Shown here piece by piece: positions 7,762 through 14,964 of a stretch of 26,943 bases of DNA; position 1 is the stretch's first letter; every line of letters starts with the position of its first letter. The notes under the pieces are model-generated. The model saw only the letters and a list, made by a program, of their open reading frames with translations. It was not told where the DNA came from and ran no database searches. The translations under genes and the position numbers were made by a program. Origin of the DNA: an uncultured Bacteroidales bacterium (GTDB lineage: Bacteria > Bacteroidota > Bacteroidia > Bacteroidales > UBA932); assembly GCA_937899055.1 (NCBI GenBank), contig CALBPX010000097.1:1-26943 (forward strand), given 5' to 3'.

Positions 7762-9243
7762 TTACTTGATGTTGCTCAGTCCCACAGCCTTGCGCAGGTA
7801 GAGCTCGCTCATGCGGGCATCTATGCCGGCGTCTATCTTGTCGGAGTTGGCGCTGATCCAGGCGGTCTGCGCTCCGAGCAGGTCTGTGATGCTTATCAGC
7901 CCTTCTTTGTATGAGAGGTCTGCCAGCCTCAGGTTTTCTTCGGCGGCACTCATGTTGCTTTGGGCGGTCTCGAGTTTCCGGTTGGCTTCCCTGACCTTGA
8001 AATTGGCTTGGGTAACTTGCAAGTTTATAAGTTCTTTGGCTTCGTCTATGCGGTGCCGGATTATTTTTTCTTCGCTCTGGGCGGCCTTCAGCGTATGTAT
8101 TCTGTCGCCGAAGTGGAAAATGGGTATGGTAACTGCAATTCCGGCAGAGAACATTCCCTTGAACTTGTTTTCAAACCCGTTGAAGGTGTTTGGGTTGGTA
8201 GTCAAATAGTTAGCGCTGGCGGCAATGTTCGGCAAAAACCGGCTGCGGGCTATCTTCACCTGGCTGTGGCTTATCTTTTCCAGATTTTCCAGCTCTCTGA
8301 TTTCAAACCGTCCGTCTATTGCCTGAGCCTTGTTGTATGCAGGGTCCAGTTCCTGGGCCTGACTCTGGGTAATGTCTTCGTCTGCAAGTCCAAAGTCTCC
8401 GTCCAGATCTAGCCCGCAGACCCTGAACAATGCCATCTTGGAAAGAGCCACGCCGTCCGTAGCCCTGGTCAGTGCAAGGTTGGCTTCGTTGAGCTTGACC
8501 TTTACATTGAGCAGGTCTCCTTTGGTGGCAACGCCCTCGTCTATTGAGGCTTGCACGTTTTTCTCCAGCCTCGAAAGGAGTTCAACGTATTTTTCGGCCA
8601 GCTTCTTTTTGTTAATCAGCGATACGGTTGTCCAATAGGCCTGGTCAACCGATATCATGAGTTCTTCCTGAGTGTTGTCTATCTGAAGCCTGGCAATGTC
8701 TTCGCTGGTTTTGGCTATGTTGTAGAGTTCCCTGACCTTTCCGCCCATATAAATAGGCTGGGTAAAACCGATACCTGCCGCAAACACATTGTGGACATCG
8801 TATGTGAGTTCGCTCTTGGGCAGGTAAGCATATTGTTTCCACTGGATTTTGTCCGGATTGGCTTTGGGGTCAAACGGCACTCCGTCTGCATCCAGAGGAA
8901 CCGGCTGCCCGTCTATGACAGTCCACGAATTGGAAATCTGGTCTGCGGTAAAGCCAAAGCTGCCGTCTGCCATCTTGGTTCCTACAGGAAGCAGGGCGTC
9001 TTCTGAAAGCAGCGAAATGTTCTTCTGGTTCCACATGTAGGTTCCCACTGCCTGGAAACTCGGGAGAAACTGCGTAAAGGCTGCTTTTCTGAGATTTTCG
9101 GCGGCGTTTATCCTTTCCTGGGCCACCTTCAGGGTCTTGGAATTCTGAAGGGCAAATTCTTCATACTCTTTGAGCGTGTATGTCTGAGCAAAAACTGCCG
9201 CCGGAAGCAGCATGCATAAAGCAACCGATATGTATTTTTTCAT
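7762..9243 (-). CDS. TolC-family outer membrane efflux protein
   Basis: The start is set at 9243 (MKKYISVALCMLLPAAVFAQ), which gives a clean Sec signal peptide; the longer open frame begins with an unlikely 14-residue extension. The mature protein shows the duplicated OEP pattern: YTLKEYEEFALQNSKTLKVA at the N-terminus, a second repeat around residue 310, and long helical stretches ending LSYKEGLISITDLLGAQTAW. With 493 residues it has normal family length. It forms the outer-membrane duct for the HlyD/ABC-2 exporter encoded immediately downstream. Its ATG overlaps the stop of the acyltransferase gene (ATGA, 9240-9243), which implies translational coupling. Confidence 0.93.
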   Translation of the reverse strand: MKKYISVALCMLLPAAVFAQTYTLKEYEEFALQNSKTLKVAQERINAAENLRKAAFTQFLPSFQAVGTYMWNQKNISLLSEDALLPVGTKMADGSFGFTADQISNSWTVIDGQPVPLDADGVPFDPKANPDKIQWKQYAYLPKSELTYDVHNVFAAGIGFTQPIYMGGKVRELYNIAKTSEDIARLQIDNTQEELMISVDQAYWTTVSLINKKKLAEKYVELLSRLEKNVQASIDEGVATKGDLLNVKVKLNEANLALTRATDGVALSKMALFRVCGLDLDGDFGLADEDITQSQAQELDPAYNKAQAIDGRFEIRELENLEKISHSQVKIARSRFLPNIAASANYLTTNPNTFNGFENKFKGMFSAGIAVTIPIFHFGDRIHTLKAAQSEEKIIRHRIDEAKELINLQVTQANFKVREANRKLETAQSNMSAAEENLRLADLSYKEGLISITDLLGAQTAWISANSDKIDAGIDARMSELYLRKAVGLSNIK

Positions 9244-9836
9244 AAAACTGTATTTTCCAGTGACTGAGGCTCCACATCGCCGCAACTGAAGCAGTCTTTG
9301 TGCCTGCCTTTCAAATTCATTGAAGCATAGTGGGCCTGAATCTTTCTCATGTCTTCTTTCGGGTTGTCAGAGACCGCAAATCTCGGGCCATGCCCTACTG
9401 TTTTACACCCATAGTTGAAGTATCCCAGATATACTGGAACATTGCAGGCGCGGGCAATGGTCAGAAACCCCATCTTCCAGTGTGCGGTTTTCTTTCTTGT
9501 ACCTTCCGGAGCTATTGCAAGATACATGGTCTCGGACTGGTTCAGGGCCTTGATGCTGGAGAGGGCAACGTTGCTGCCTTTTCCGCGGTCAACCGGAATG
9601 GCTCCCATCTTTCTCAGGAGCCAGCCCAGGGGCCAGAAGAAGAATTCTTTCTTAATCATTATGTTCAGGGTAATTCCCGAAGAGGCCCCGTAAGCCCAGG
9701 CTACTACAAAATCCACAACCGATGTGTGGGGAACGCCAAGAACTATGCATCTGGTATCCTGCATGGGGTTTTCTTCAGCAATCCTCCATCCCATGATTTT
9801 AAGAACCCTTCTGCCGAATCTCTGTCTGAACCCCAT
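9240..9836 (-). CDS. PlsC-like 1-acyl-glycerol-3-phosphate acyltransferase family protein
   Basis: The 198-residue protein is of the LPLAT/PlsC family. It has the catalytic HX4D motif (HTSVVD, H37 and D42), the second block with PVDRGKG (81-87), and the EGTR motif that binds the glycerol-phosphate phosphate (residues 111-114, in IAPEGTRKKTAHWKMG). It is shorter than housekeeping PlsC and closer in style to small acyltransferases of unknown acceptor, so the exact substrate is uncertain. It starts 2 nt after the parE stop and overlaps the TolC gene by 4 nt, so it lies inside the operon. The last 25 residues (after RHKDCFSCGDVEP) look non-conserved. Confidence 0.87.
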   Translation of the reverse strand: MGFRQRFGRRVLKIMGWRIAEENPMQDTRCIVLGVPHTSVVDFVVAWAYGASSGITLNIMIKKEFFFWPLGWLLRKMGAIPVDRGKGSNVALSSIKALNQSETMYLAIAPEGTRKKTAHWKMGFLTIARACNVPVYLGYFNYGCKTVGHGPRFAVSDNPKEDMRKIQAHYASMNLKGRHKDCFSCGDVEPQSLENTVL

Positions 9837-9838
9837 GA

Positions 9839-11761
9839 CTATGAGTTTGTATCGTCTGTAATCCTGTCCTCAAGAACAACTTCCTCCCGCAGGTTCTCCA
9901 TAATGAATCTCTGTCTTTCAGGCGAGTTGTTGCCCATGTAGAATTTAAGCATTTCGTGGACAGGGTCGTCGCTTCCAAGGCGTATGGTGTCGAGCCTCAT
10001 GTTTTCTCCTATGAAATAGCTGAACTCCTTGTCGGAAATTTCGCCCAGACCCTTGAAACGTGTAACTTCTGCTCCGCTGCCCAGTTCTTTAGAACTTTTT
10101 AGCTTTTCGGTTTCCGAATAGCAGTAGCGTACATCAAACGAGTTGTCTTTCTTTTTCTTGCGGACCCTGAAAAGCGGTGTCTGAAGAATGAACAGATGTC
10201 CTCTTCTTATCAGTTCAGGGAAGAACTGTATGAAGAAGGTCAGCAGCAACATTCTGATATGCATGCCGTCCACATCGGCATCCGTGGCAATCACAACCTT
10301 GTTGTAACGCAGGTTGTCCAGGTCCTCTTCTATGTCCAGGGCCGCCTGCAGATGGTTGAGTTCCTTATTGTCTTTGTCGTAGATAACCTTCTTGGAATTG
10401 TTGTAGGTATTCTTTGGCTTTCCACGGAGCGAGAACACTGCCTGAGTGTCTGAGTTTCTGGCCTTGGAAACCGTTCCGCTTGCGGAATTTCCCTCCGTGA
10501 TGAAGATTGTGGTTTCTTCTGCCAGAGGGTTGTTCTTGTCTGTGTAATGGATTTTGCAGTCGCGCAGGTTCTCGTTGTTTATCATCCCCTTCTTGCTGCG
10601 TTTGCTCTTGAGGATGGATGCTATTTCCTTTCTTTCCTTTTCGCTGGAGTTTATCTTCTTCTGCATAATGTCCGCTGTAATGGGCGTCTTGTGCAGATAG
10701 TTGTCCAGTTCGGAGGCCAGGAAGTTGCCTATGAATGTACGGATAGGTATTCCGCCCCTCTCTTCGGTATCGGTGAGCTTAGAATTCAGGAAGGTCTTGG
10801 TCTGGTTGGCAAACCCCGGCTCTCCAACCCTTATGGCAATGGCTGCAACAATGCCTTCCCTTACATCCTTAGGGTCGTAATCTTTTTTGAAGAAGTCTTT
10901 TATGGTCTTGCTTACGGCCTCCTTGAAGGCACTCAGATGGGTTCCTCCGTGATAAGTGTTCTGGCCGTTTACAAAAGAGTATATGTTTTCTCCGGATTCG
11001 TTGCAATGGGTTATGACCAATTCAATGTCAGTGCCTTTGAGGTGGATGGGAGGATACAGTGGAGTTTCTCCCATATTGTCGTTTATGAGGTCCAGCAGAC
11101 CGTTCTTGCTGTGATATGTGTTCTTGTTGAAATGGATTGTAAGACCGGTATTGAGGTATGCGTAGTTTTTCAGCATACTGTCTATGTACTCAATCTTATA
11201 GGAATAGTTTTCGTAAAGGGTAGGGTCGGCTGTGTAGCGTATGAGGGTTCCGTCTTTTTCACCGGTATCGGTGAGCCTTCCCTGTTCTTTCAGGCGGCCT
11301 TCCTCAAAAGAGGCCCAGACACTTTCTCCGTTCCTCCAGCTTTGGGCATAGAAGCGTGTAGATGTTGCATTTACGGCTTTGGCTCCCACTCCGTTCAGAC
11401 CTACAGACTTTCCGTATGCGTCCGAACCGTATTTTCCGCTGGTGTTCATCTGGCCTACAGAAACCACAAGGCTGTCCAGAGGAATGCCTCTTCCATAGTC
11501 TCTTATGGAAACCTCGTTGGTCTGCTCGTCAAGAGTAATGTCTATGACCTTGCCGTGCCCCATGTTGAACTCGTCCACGGCATTGTCAACTATCTCCTTG
11601 AAAAGCACATAGATACCATCGTCCTTTTCGCTGCCGTCGCCCAGCTTTCCAAGGTACATTCCTGGCCTGTTTCTCAGATGCACGTTCCAGTCCCAGTGCT
11701 GGATGTCTTTACTGCTGTAATCTGCAGCCGCCCCCTTTATTTCTTTCTCTTCTTTACTCAT
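9839..11761 (-). CDS. parE: DNA topoisomerase IV subunit B
   Basis: The 640-residue type IIA topoisomerase ATPase subunit has, in order: a GHKL ATPase domain with FKEIVDNAVDE (54-64), DYGRGIP (88-94) and GLNGVGAK (121-128); the transducer domain; a TOPRIM domain with ITEGNSASG (420-428) and the metal-binding DADVDG (493-498); and a C-terminal segment with RFKGLGEI. The opening HLRNRPGMYLGKLGDG with DDGIYVLFKEIVDNAVDEF fits Bacteroidetes ParE better than GyrB. With ParC it would decatenate daughter chromosomes. parC is not next to it here; the gene lies 13 nt downstream of a GH18 gene and 2 nt upstream of an acyltransferase gene. Confidence 0.93.
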   Translation of the reverse strand: MSKEEKEIKGAAADYSSKDIQHWDWNVHLRNRPGMYLGKLGDGSEKDDGIYVLFKEIVDNAVDEFNMGHGKVIDITLDEQTNEVSIRDYGRGIPLDSLVVSVGQMNTSGKYGSDAYGKSVGLNGVGAKAVNATSTRFYAQSWRNGESVWASFEEGRLKEQGRLTDTGEKDGTLIRYTADPTLYENYSYKIEYIDSMLKNYAYLNTGLTIHFNKNTYHSKNGLLDLINDNMGETPLYPPIHLKGTDIELVITHCNESGENIYSFVNGQNTYHGGTHLSAFKEAVSKTIKDFFKKDYDPKDVREGIVAAIAIRVGEPGFANQTKTFLNSKLTDTEERGGIPIRTFIGNFLASELDNYLHKTPITADIMQKKINSSEKERKEIASILKSKRSKKGMINNENLRDCKIHYTDKNNPLAEETTIFITEGNSASGTVSKARNSDTQAVFSLRGKPKNTYNNSKKVIYDKDNKELNHLQAALDIEEDLDNLRYNKVVIATDADVDGMHIRMLLLTFFIQFFPELIRRGHLFILQTPLFRVRKKKKDNSFDVRYCYSETEKLKSSKELGSGAEVTRFKGLGEISDKEFSYFIGENMRLDTIRLGSDDPVHEMLKFYMGNNSPERQRFIMENLREEVVLEDRITDDTNS

Positions 11762-11774
11762 CGATGAATAATAA

Positions 11775-12944
11775 CTATTTGGTCATGACCGCATTCCAGA
11801 GAGCCGTACGGAGGGTGCCCTTGGAATCGTCCTGGTCATACTCCCAATACATCAGCCCGGCCATTCCCTTCTGGCGCACCCATGCTCCCTTTGTAGCTAT
11901 GCTCTTGGGGTTGTCGTACCCCATGAAGAATACGCCCTGCATGGTTTCCACATAGGGGCAGTTTGCTATTGCATCCCACTTGTTCCTGCGGTATGTTTTG
12001 GCGTCCATGTTCAGTATGCTCTTGTATGTAAGGGCGGTAGGTGAGGTGCTGAATGAATGTCTGCCGTAGAAGGGAACTCCCAGAACAAGCTTGCTTGGAG
12101 AAACTCCGGCGTTCAGATAGGCATTTACCGCACGGTTGCAGTCTTTGTATGCCCTGGTGTCTGAAAGTGCAGAATGATGGTGAGGTGCTGCATCCAGGTC
12201 ATAGGTCATGATATTTACAAAGTCCACGTATGGATCCATTCCTGCAATATCTATGTATCTGTAGCCTCCGGTTACGGCAATCTTGTCTGAGCAGTAGCCG
12301 GCGTAGGAAACGGTGTACTTGTCTCCCAGAGTTTCCTTCAGCTGCTTCACCAGTTTAACGTAATTATCTGTATCACAGCTTACATCGCAGGCTGCTCCGC
12401 TCCAGGAAAGGCCCGGGTACTCCCAGTCCAAGTCTATTCCGTCTATTCCGTTGTCCTGGCAGAACTTCAGGCAGTCTTCGGCAAAGCGTTTCATGTTGTC
12501 TTCGCTCTTGCAAAGGGCAGAAAAGCTTCCTCCCTGCTTGTTTCCGGAATTCACCACTCCGTGGGTAAAGCTCAGGCATATCTTCAGCTGAGGATAGGTC
12601 TTCTTCAGGTTCAGTATGTTCTGCCACCTTGTCTTGCTGCCCTGCAAATCAAATTTCTGATATACGCCATCTACCATGTAAAGCTCTGCAAACGCATAGT
12701 TTATGTGGGTAATTATGCTTGCGTCCGGAATGAGGCTTCCGTAGTAGGTAACATAAGCCGTAACATGGCGTCCGTCGTCTATGCGGGCGTTGGGGGCAAC
12801 AAGAGGCTCGTTAATCGGAGGGTCAACTTCTTCAGTAGTTTTTTTATCTTCCTCAGTATCAAGAGGCTTGTCGGAGCCGCCACCACCGCAACCTGCAAGC
12901 GCAAAGCAGGCAGCAGCCAAAATCATTAACAGATTCTTTTTCAT
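11775..12944 (-). CDS. GH18-family lipoprotein (chitinase / endo-N-acetylglucosaminidase-like)
   Basis: The protein has 389 residues, with a lipoprotein signal ending in the lipobox LAGC (acylated Cys19), followed by a Gly/Asp/Glu/Pro-rich linker (20-50). The GH18 TIM barrel shows VTAYVTYYGS, THINYAFAEL (79-88), the catalytic DxxDxDxE signature DGIDLDWEYPG (168-178, acid E175), VNIMTYDLD and the late MYWEYDQDD. GH18 enzymes cleave beta-1,4 GlcNAc bonds by substrate-assisted catalysis in chitin, peptidoglycan-like chains or N-glycans; which one cannot be told here. It is not in a SusC/SusD locus; it is the first gene of the leftward run ahead of parE. A TATCTTTG -7 box lies about 50 nt upstream. 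Confidence 0.93.
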   Translation of the reverse strand: MKKNLLMILAAACFALAGCGGGGSDKPLDTEEDKKTTEEVDPPINEPLVAPNARIDDGRHVTAYVTYYGSLIPDASIITHINYAFAELYMVDGVYQKFDLQGSKTRWQNILNLKKTYPQLKICLSFTHGVVNSGNKQGGSFSALCKSEDNMKRFAEDCLKFCQDNGIDGIDLDWEYPGLSWSGAACDVSCDTDNYVKLVKQLKETLGDKYTVSYAGYCSDKIAVTGGYRYIDIAGMDPYVDFVNIMTYDLDAAPHHHSALSDTRAYKDCNRAVNAYLNAGVSPSKLVLGVPFYGRHSFSTSPTALTYKSILNMDAKTYRRNKWDAIANCPYVETMQGVFFMGYDNPKSIATKGAWVRQKGMAGLMYWEYDQDDSKGTLRTALWNAVMTK

Positions 12945-12995
12945 GATATGTAATTATTACTTTTTCTTTCAAAGAAAGACTTGGAAGCCAATCGC

Positions 12996-13003
12996 CAAAG
13001 ATA
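12996..13003 (-). promoter_or_regulatory. Bacteroidetes -7 box for the GH18-parE run
   Basis: On the minus strand the sequence reads TATCTTTG, a perfect TAnnTTTG -7 element, about 50 nt before the GH18 start. The expected -33 position holds only a weak TTTTCG-like match. No other candidate promoter is obvious before aspA, so this may drive the whole run down to the permeases. Confidence 0.55.
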
Positions 13004-13062
13004 CAAAAATTTCTTGTAGCGCCGAAAACAATCGGAAACGATAGTAAAACATAACGAAGGAA

Positions 13063-13275
13063 ATGGCTAAAAGGAAAAAAGAAATCAAGGTGAAAGAGCC
13101 CGTCCGGATCCGGGAGAAACTGAAGATCAAGAACGCCCGGCGGGAGTTCCTTACGGTCGAGGAACTGAAAATCCTGATCAGCACCCCGTGCCGCTGCGAC
13201 ACTGGCCATCTCCGCGATAGCGTACTTGTTCCAGTTGAATTCAGTATATCTGCAAGCAAAGACCGGACAATATGA
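13063..13275 (+). pseudogene. Tyrosine recombinase (integrase) remnant, internally deleted
   Basis: The 70-residue frame joins two pieces of a Bacteroidetes mobile-element integrase. MAKRKKEIKVKEPVRIREK matches the usual beginning of the arm-binding domain, and NARREFLTVEELKILISTPC matches the entry to the catalytic domain. The roughly 150 residues normally between them, and the whole catalytic region with its Arg-His-Arg-Tyr residues, are missing. After TPCR the sequence (DTGHLRDSVLVPVEFS) no longer resembles an integrase. The stop overlaps the start of the next gene (ATGA). A functional recombinase is excluded; whether a short peptide is still made is unknown. It marks the scar of an integrated element. 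Confidence 0.7.
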
Positions 13276-14681
13276 TTGACGAAAAGAAAGCACTGGAGTT
13301 GATTGCCCAAGGAGAGGGCCAACACGTCGAATTCAAGGAAAGCGTTCCTTCCAAGGTGAGGGAACTCAGCGAAGAAGTGTGCGCCTTTTCCAATGCCACC
13401 GGCGGTTACGTCCTTATAGGAGTCAACAATAAGAGCGAATTCGTTAAGGGTTTCACCATCGACAACACCAAACGTTCATCCATCCAAGATTCTCTGGATG
13501 CCATTCAACCCGCCGTCTCCTGCGAGTTCTACCCGCTCACTGTTCAGGGGCACGACATCTGGGTGATTGAAGTTCAGGAAGGAGACAACAAACCTTATGT
13601 AGCATCCGGTTCTATCTTTGTCCGTCGTGGAGCTAATTCCCAAAAGCTTCGCACTCCGGCCGAGATGCGGCAACTATTCGATGATGCCGGCGCCCTTCAT
13701 TTCGATGAGGCGTTCAACAAATGGTTCAGGATGGACGAGATATCTGAACAGGCTGTCCGCGAATTCAAGGAGAAGGCAGGCATCACCTCTCCGGCACCTA
13801 CTCCTGAACTGATCCGGAATCTTGAGTTGCTTGGCCCCAAAGGGGAGATAACCAATGTGATTCCGATGTTCTTCTCCGAGGAATGCGGCAAGCGGATTCC
13901 CCAGGCGGTTGTCCGCTGCGTCCTCTTCAAGGGAACGAACAAGGTCCACATCATTGATTCCAAGACCATCGGAGGCCCGCTCCTCAGCCAGTACAATGAG
14001 ACTACCAAATGGCTGAAACAGCGTCTTACCGTCGAATACATAATGGACGGCTTCAATCCCCGTATCGAGAAATGGGAGATTCCGTTAGACGCTATAAAAG
14101 AAGCACTTACCAACTCGATTTGTCATCGCGATTATTACGAAACTGCCGCAAATATCATGGTGGAGTTATACGATGATCGGCTGGAAATCACCAATCCCGG
14201 TGGGCTGCTTCCCATCGTGGCCAGGAACTTCGGCCATATGAGCAAGTCCCGCAATCCTAAGGTGTTCGAACTTTTCACCCGAATGGATCTTGTCGAAAAA
14301 GTCGGCTCCGGCATCCCCAGAATGACTGACCTGATGAAGGAAGCTGGACTTCCGACACCGGAATTCCAGACTGAAGGTTTCTTCTCGACGGTTCTTTACA
14401 AGAGAAAACCGACATCTTCTCAAAATGTCGGAGAAAATGTCGGAGAAAATGTCGGAGAAAATGTCGGAGAAAAGACAGAAAAAACACTTAAAGGAAAGGA
14501 AAAAAGAAAGCAGGATATCCTTAGCCTGATACGTTCTGACCCTAGAATATCCTCCGCAGAATTGGCAAGAGCTCTTGAAGTCACTGAACGGACCATCGAA
14601 AGAGACATTGCCCGTCTTCGAGAAGAAAAAAAGATTAAGCGACAAGGCGGTGACAAGGGCGGCGAGTGGATAATCCTTTGA
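13272..14681 (+). CDS. AlbA_2/Schlafen-type putative regulator with GHKL-like and winged-helix domains
   Basis: The 469-residue protein opens with an AlbA_2 (Schlafen AlbA) domain: EGQHVEFKES near residues 15-24 and FSNATGGYVLIGVNN (39-53), ending IFVRRGANSQKL. A middle region with VEYIMDGFNPRIEKWEIPLDAIKEAL enters a HATPase_c_4-type fold: EALTNSICHRDY, then DDRLEITNPGGL, then SRNPKVFELFTRMDLVEKVGSG. Four NVGE repeats form a linker, followed by a C-terminal helix-turn-helix (about 412-469) with SSAELARALEVTERTIERDI. Such proteins are common on Bacteroidetes mobile islands and are annotated as transcriptional regulators or ATP-dependent helicase-like proteins; their activity is not established. 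It starts inside the integrase remnant's stop codon, and its codon use (more CG-rich codons) differs from the flanking genes, fitting transfer. Confidence 0.88.
   Translation: MIDEKKALELIAQGEGQHVEFKESVPSKVRELSEEVCAFSNATGGYVLIGVNNKSEFVKGFTIDNTKRSSIQDSLDAIQPAVSCEFYPLTVQGHDIWVIEVQEGDNKPYVASGSIFVRRGANSQKLRTPAEMRQLFDDAGALHFDEAFNKWFRMDEISEQAVREFKEKAGITSPAPTPELIRNLELLGPKGEITNVIPMFFSEECGKRIPQAVVRCVLFKGTNKVHIIDSKTIGGPLLSQYNETTKWLKQRLTVEYIMDGFNPRIEKWEIPLDAIKEALTNSICHRDYYETAANIMVELYDDRLEITNPGGLLPIVARNFGHMSKSRNPKVFELFTRMDLVEKVGSGIPRMTDLMKEAGLPTPEFQTEGFFSTVLYKRKPTSSQNVGENVGENVGENVGEKTEKTLKGKEKRKQDILSLIRSDPRISSAELARALEVTERTIERDIARLREEKKIKRQGGDKGGEWIIL
14424..14471 (+). repeat. Four perfect 12-bp tandem repeats (AATGTCGGAGAA)
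   Basis: The 12-bp unit occurs four times without a mismatch and encodes four copies of Asn-Val-Gly-Glu between the ATPase-like domain and the C-terminal winged helix. Because the unit is a multiple of three, gain or loss changes the linker length without breaking the frame. Confidence 0.95.
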
Positions 14682-14964
14682 TTATGTCTCTCCGCCAACC
14701 GTGGTTGGCGATATGCGGTTTCTTACACCGGAAGATTGGAGGGCACACCCCGAAAGTGGATGTGCCCTCTAATAGAATGTTTACGGTCCTCACCGTGTTT
14801 CCGGGCTTCGCCCATGATTTGATAAATCTGATTTTTGTCCCGTTTTTGTCCCTTCATACCGAAGACAAAAAGGAACCGAGTGCTGTAAGAATTTGATCTA
14901 CATCTTATTCCCTGCCATTCATCTTCTTTTCTGGCAGGATTCGAAAAGGTACAAAAAAATTGTA
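14682..14964. other. Gene-free stretch with several hairpins at the island's right side
   Basis: No convincing gene is present. It holds an 8-bp-stem hairpin CGCCAACCGTGGTTGGCG (14693-14710), a 9-bp inverted repeat GAGGGCACA/TGTGCCCTC (arms 14739-14747 and 14761-14769), and TTTTTGTC/GACAAAAA (14843-14850 and 14864-14871). A direct echo of TTTTTGTCC (14832-14839 region and 14843-14851) and CCTGCCA/TGGCAGG near 14920-14939 are also present. None is followed by a clean T-run, so they are not standard terminators; they may be remnants of a mobile-element end. Confidence 0.55.

Noticed and set aside
10547..11767. 406-codon open frame on the plus strand opposite parE
   Set aside because: It lies entirely antisense to a full-length, motif-complete ParE; its translation has no domain-like pattern and arises from codon bias of the real gene.
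12859..13325. Minus-strand frames upstream of the GH18 gene (144 and 118 codons)
   Set aside because: They are antisense to the integrase remnant and overlap the GH18 promoter and signal-peptide region; no protein-like motifs.
14424..14471. CRISPR-like array
   Set aside because: Units are 12 bp, directly adjacent without spacers, and in frame inside a coding sequence.
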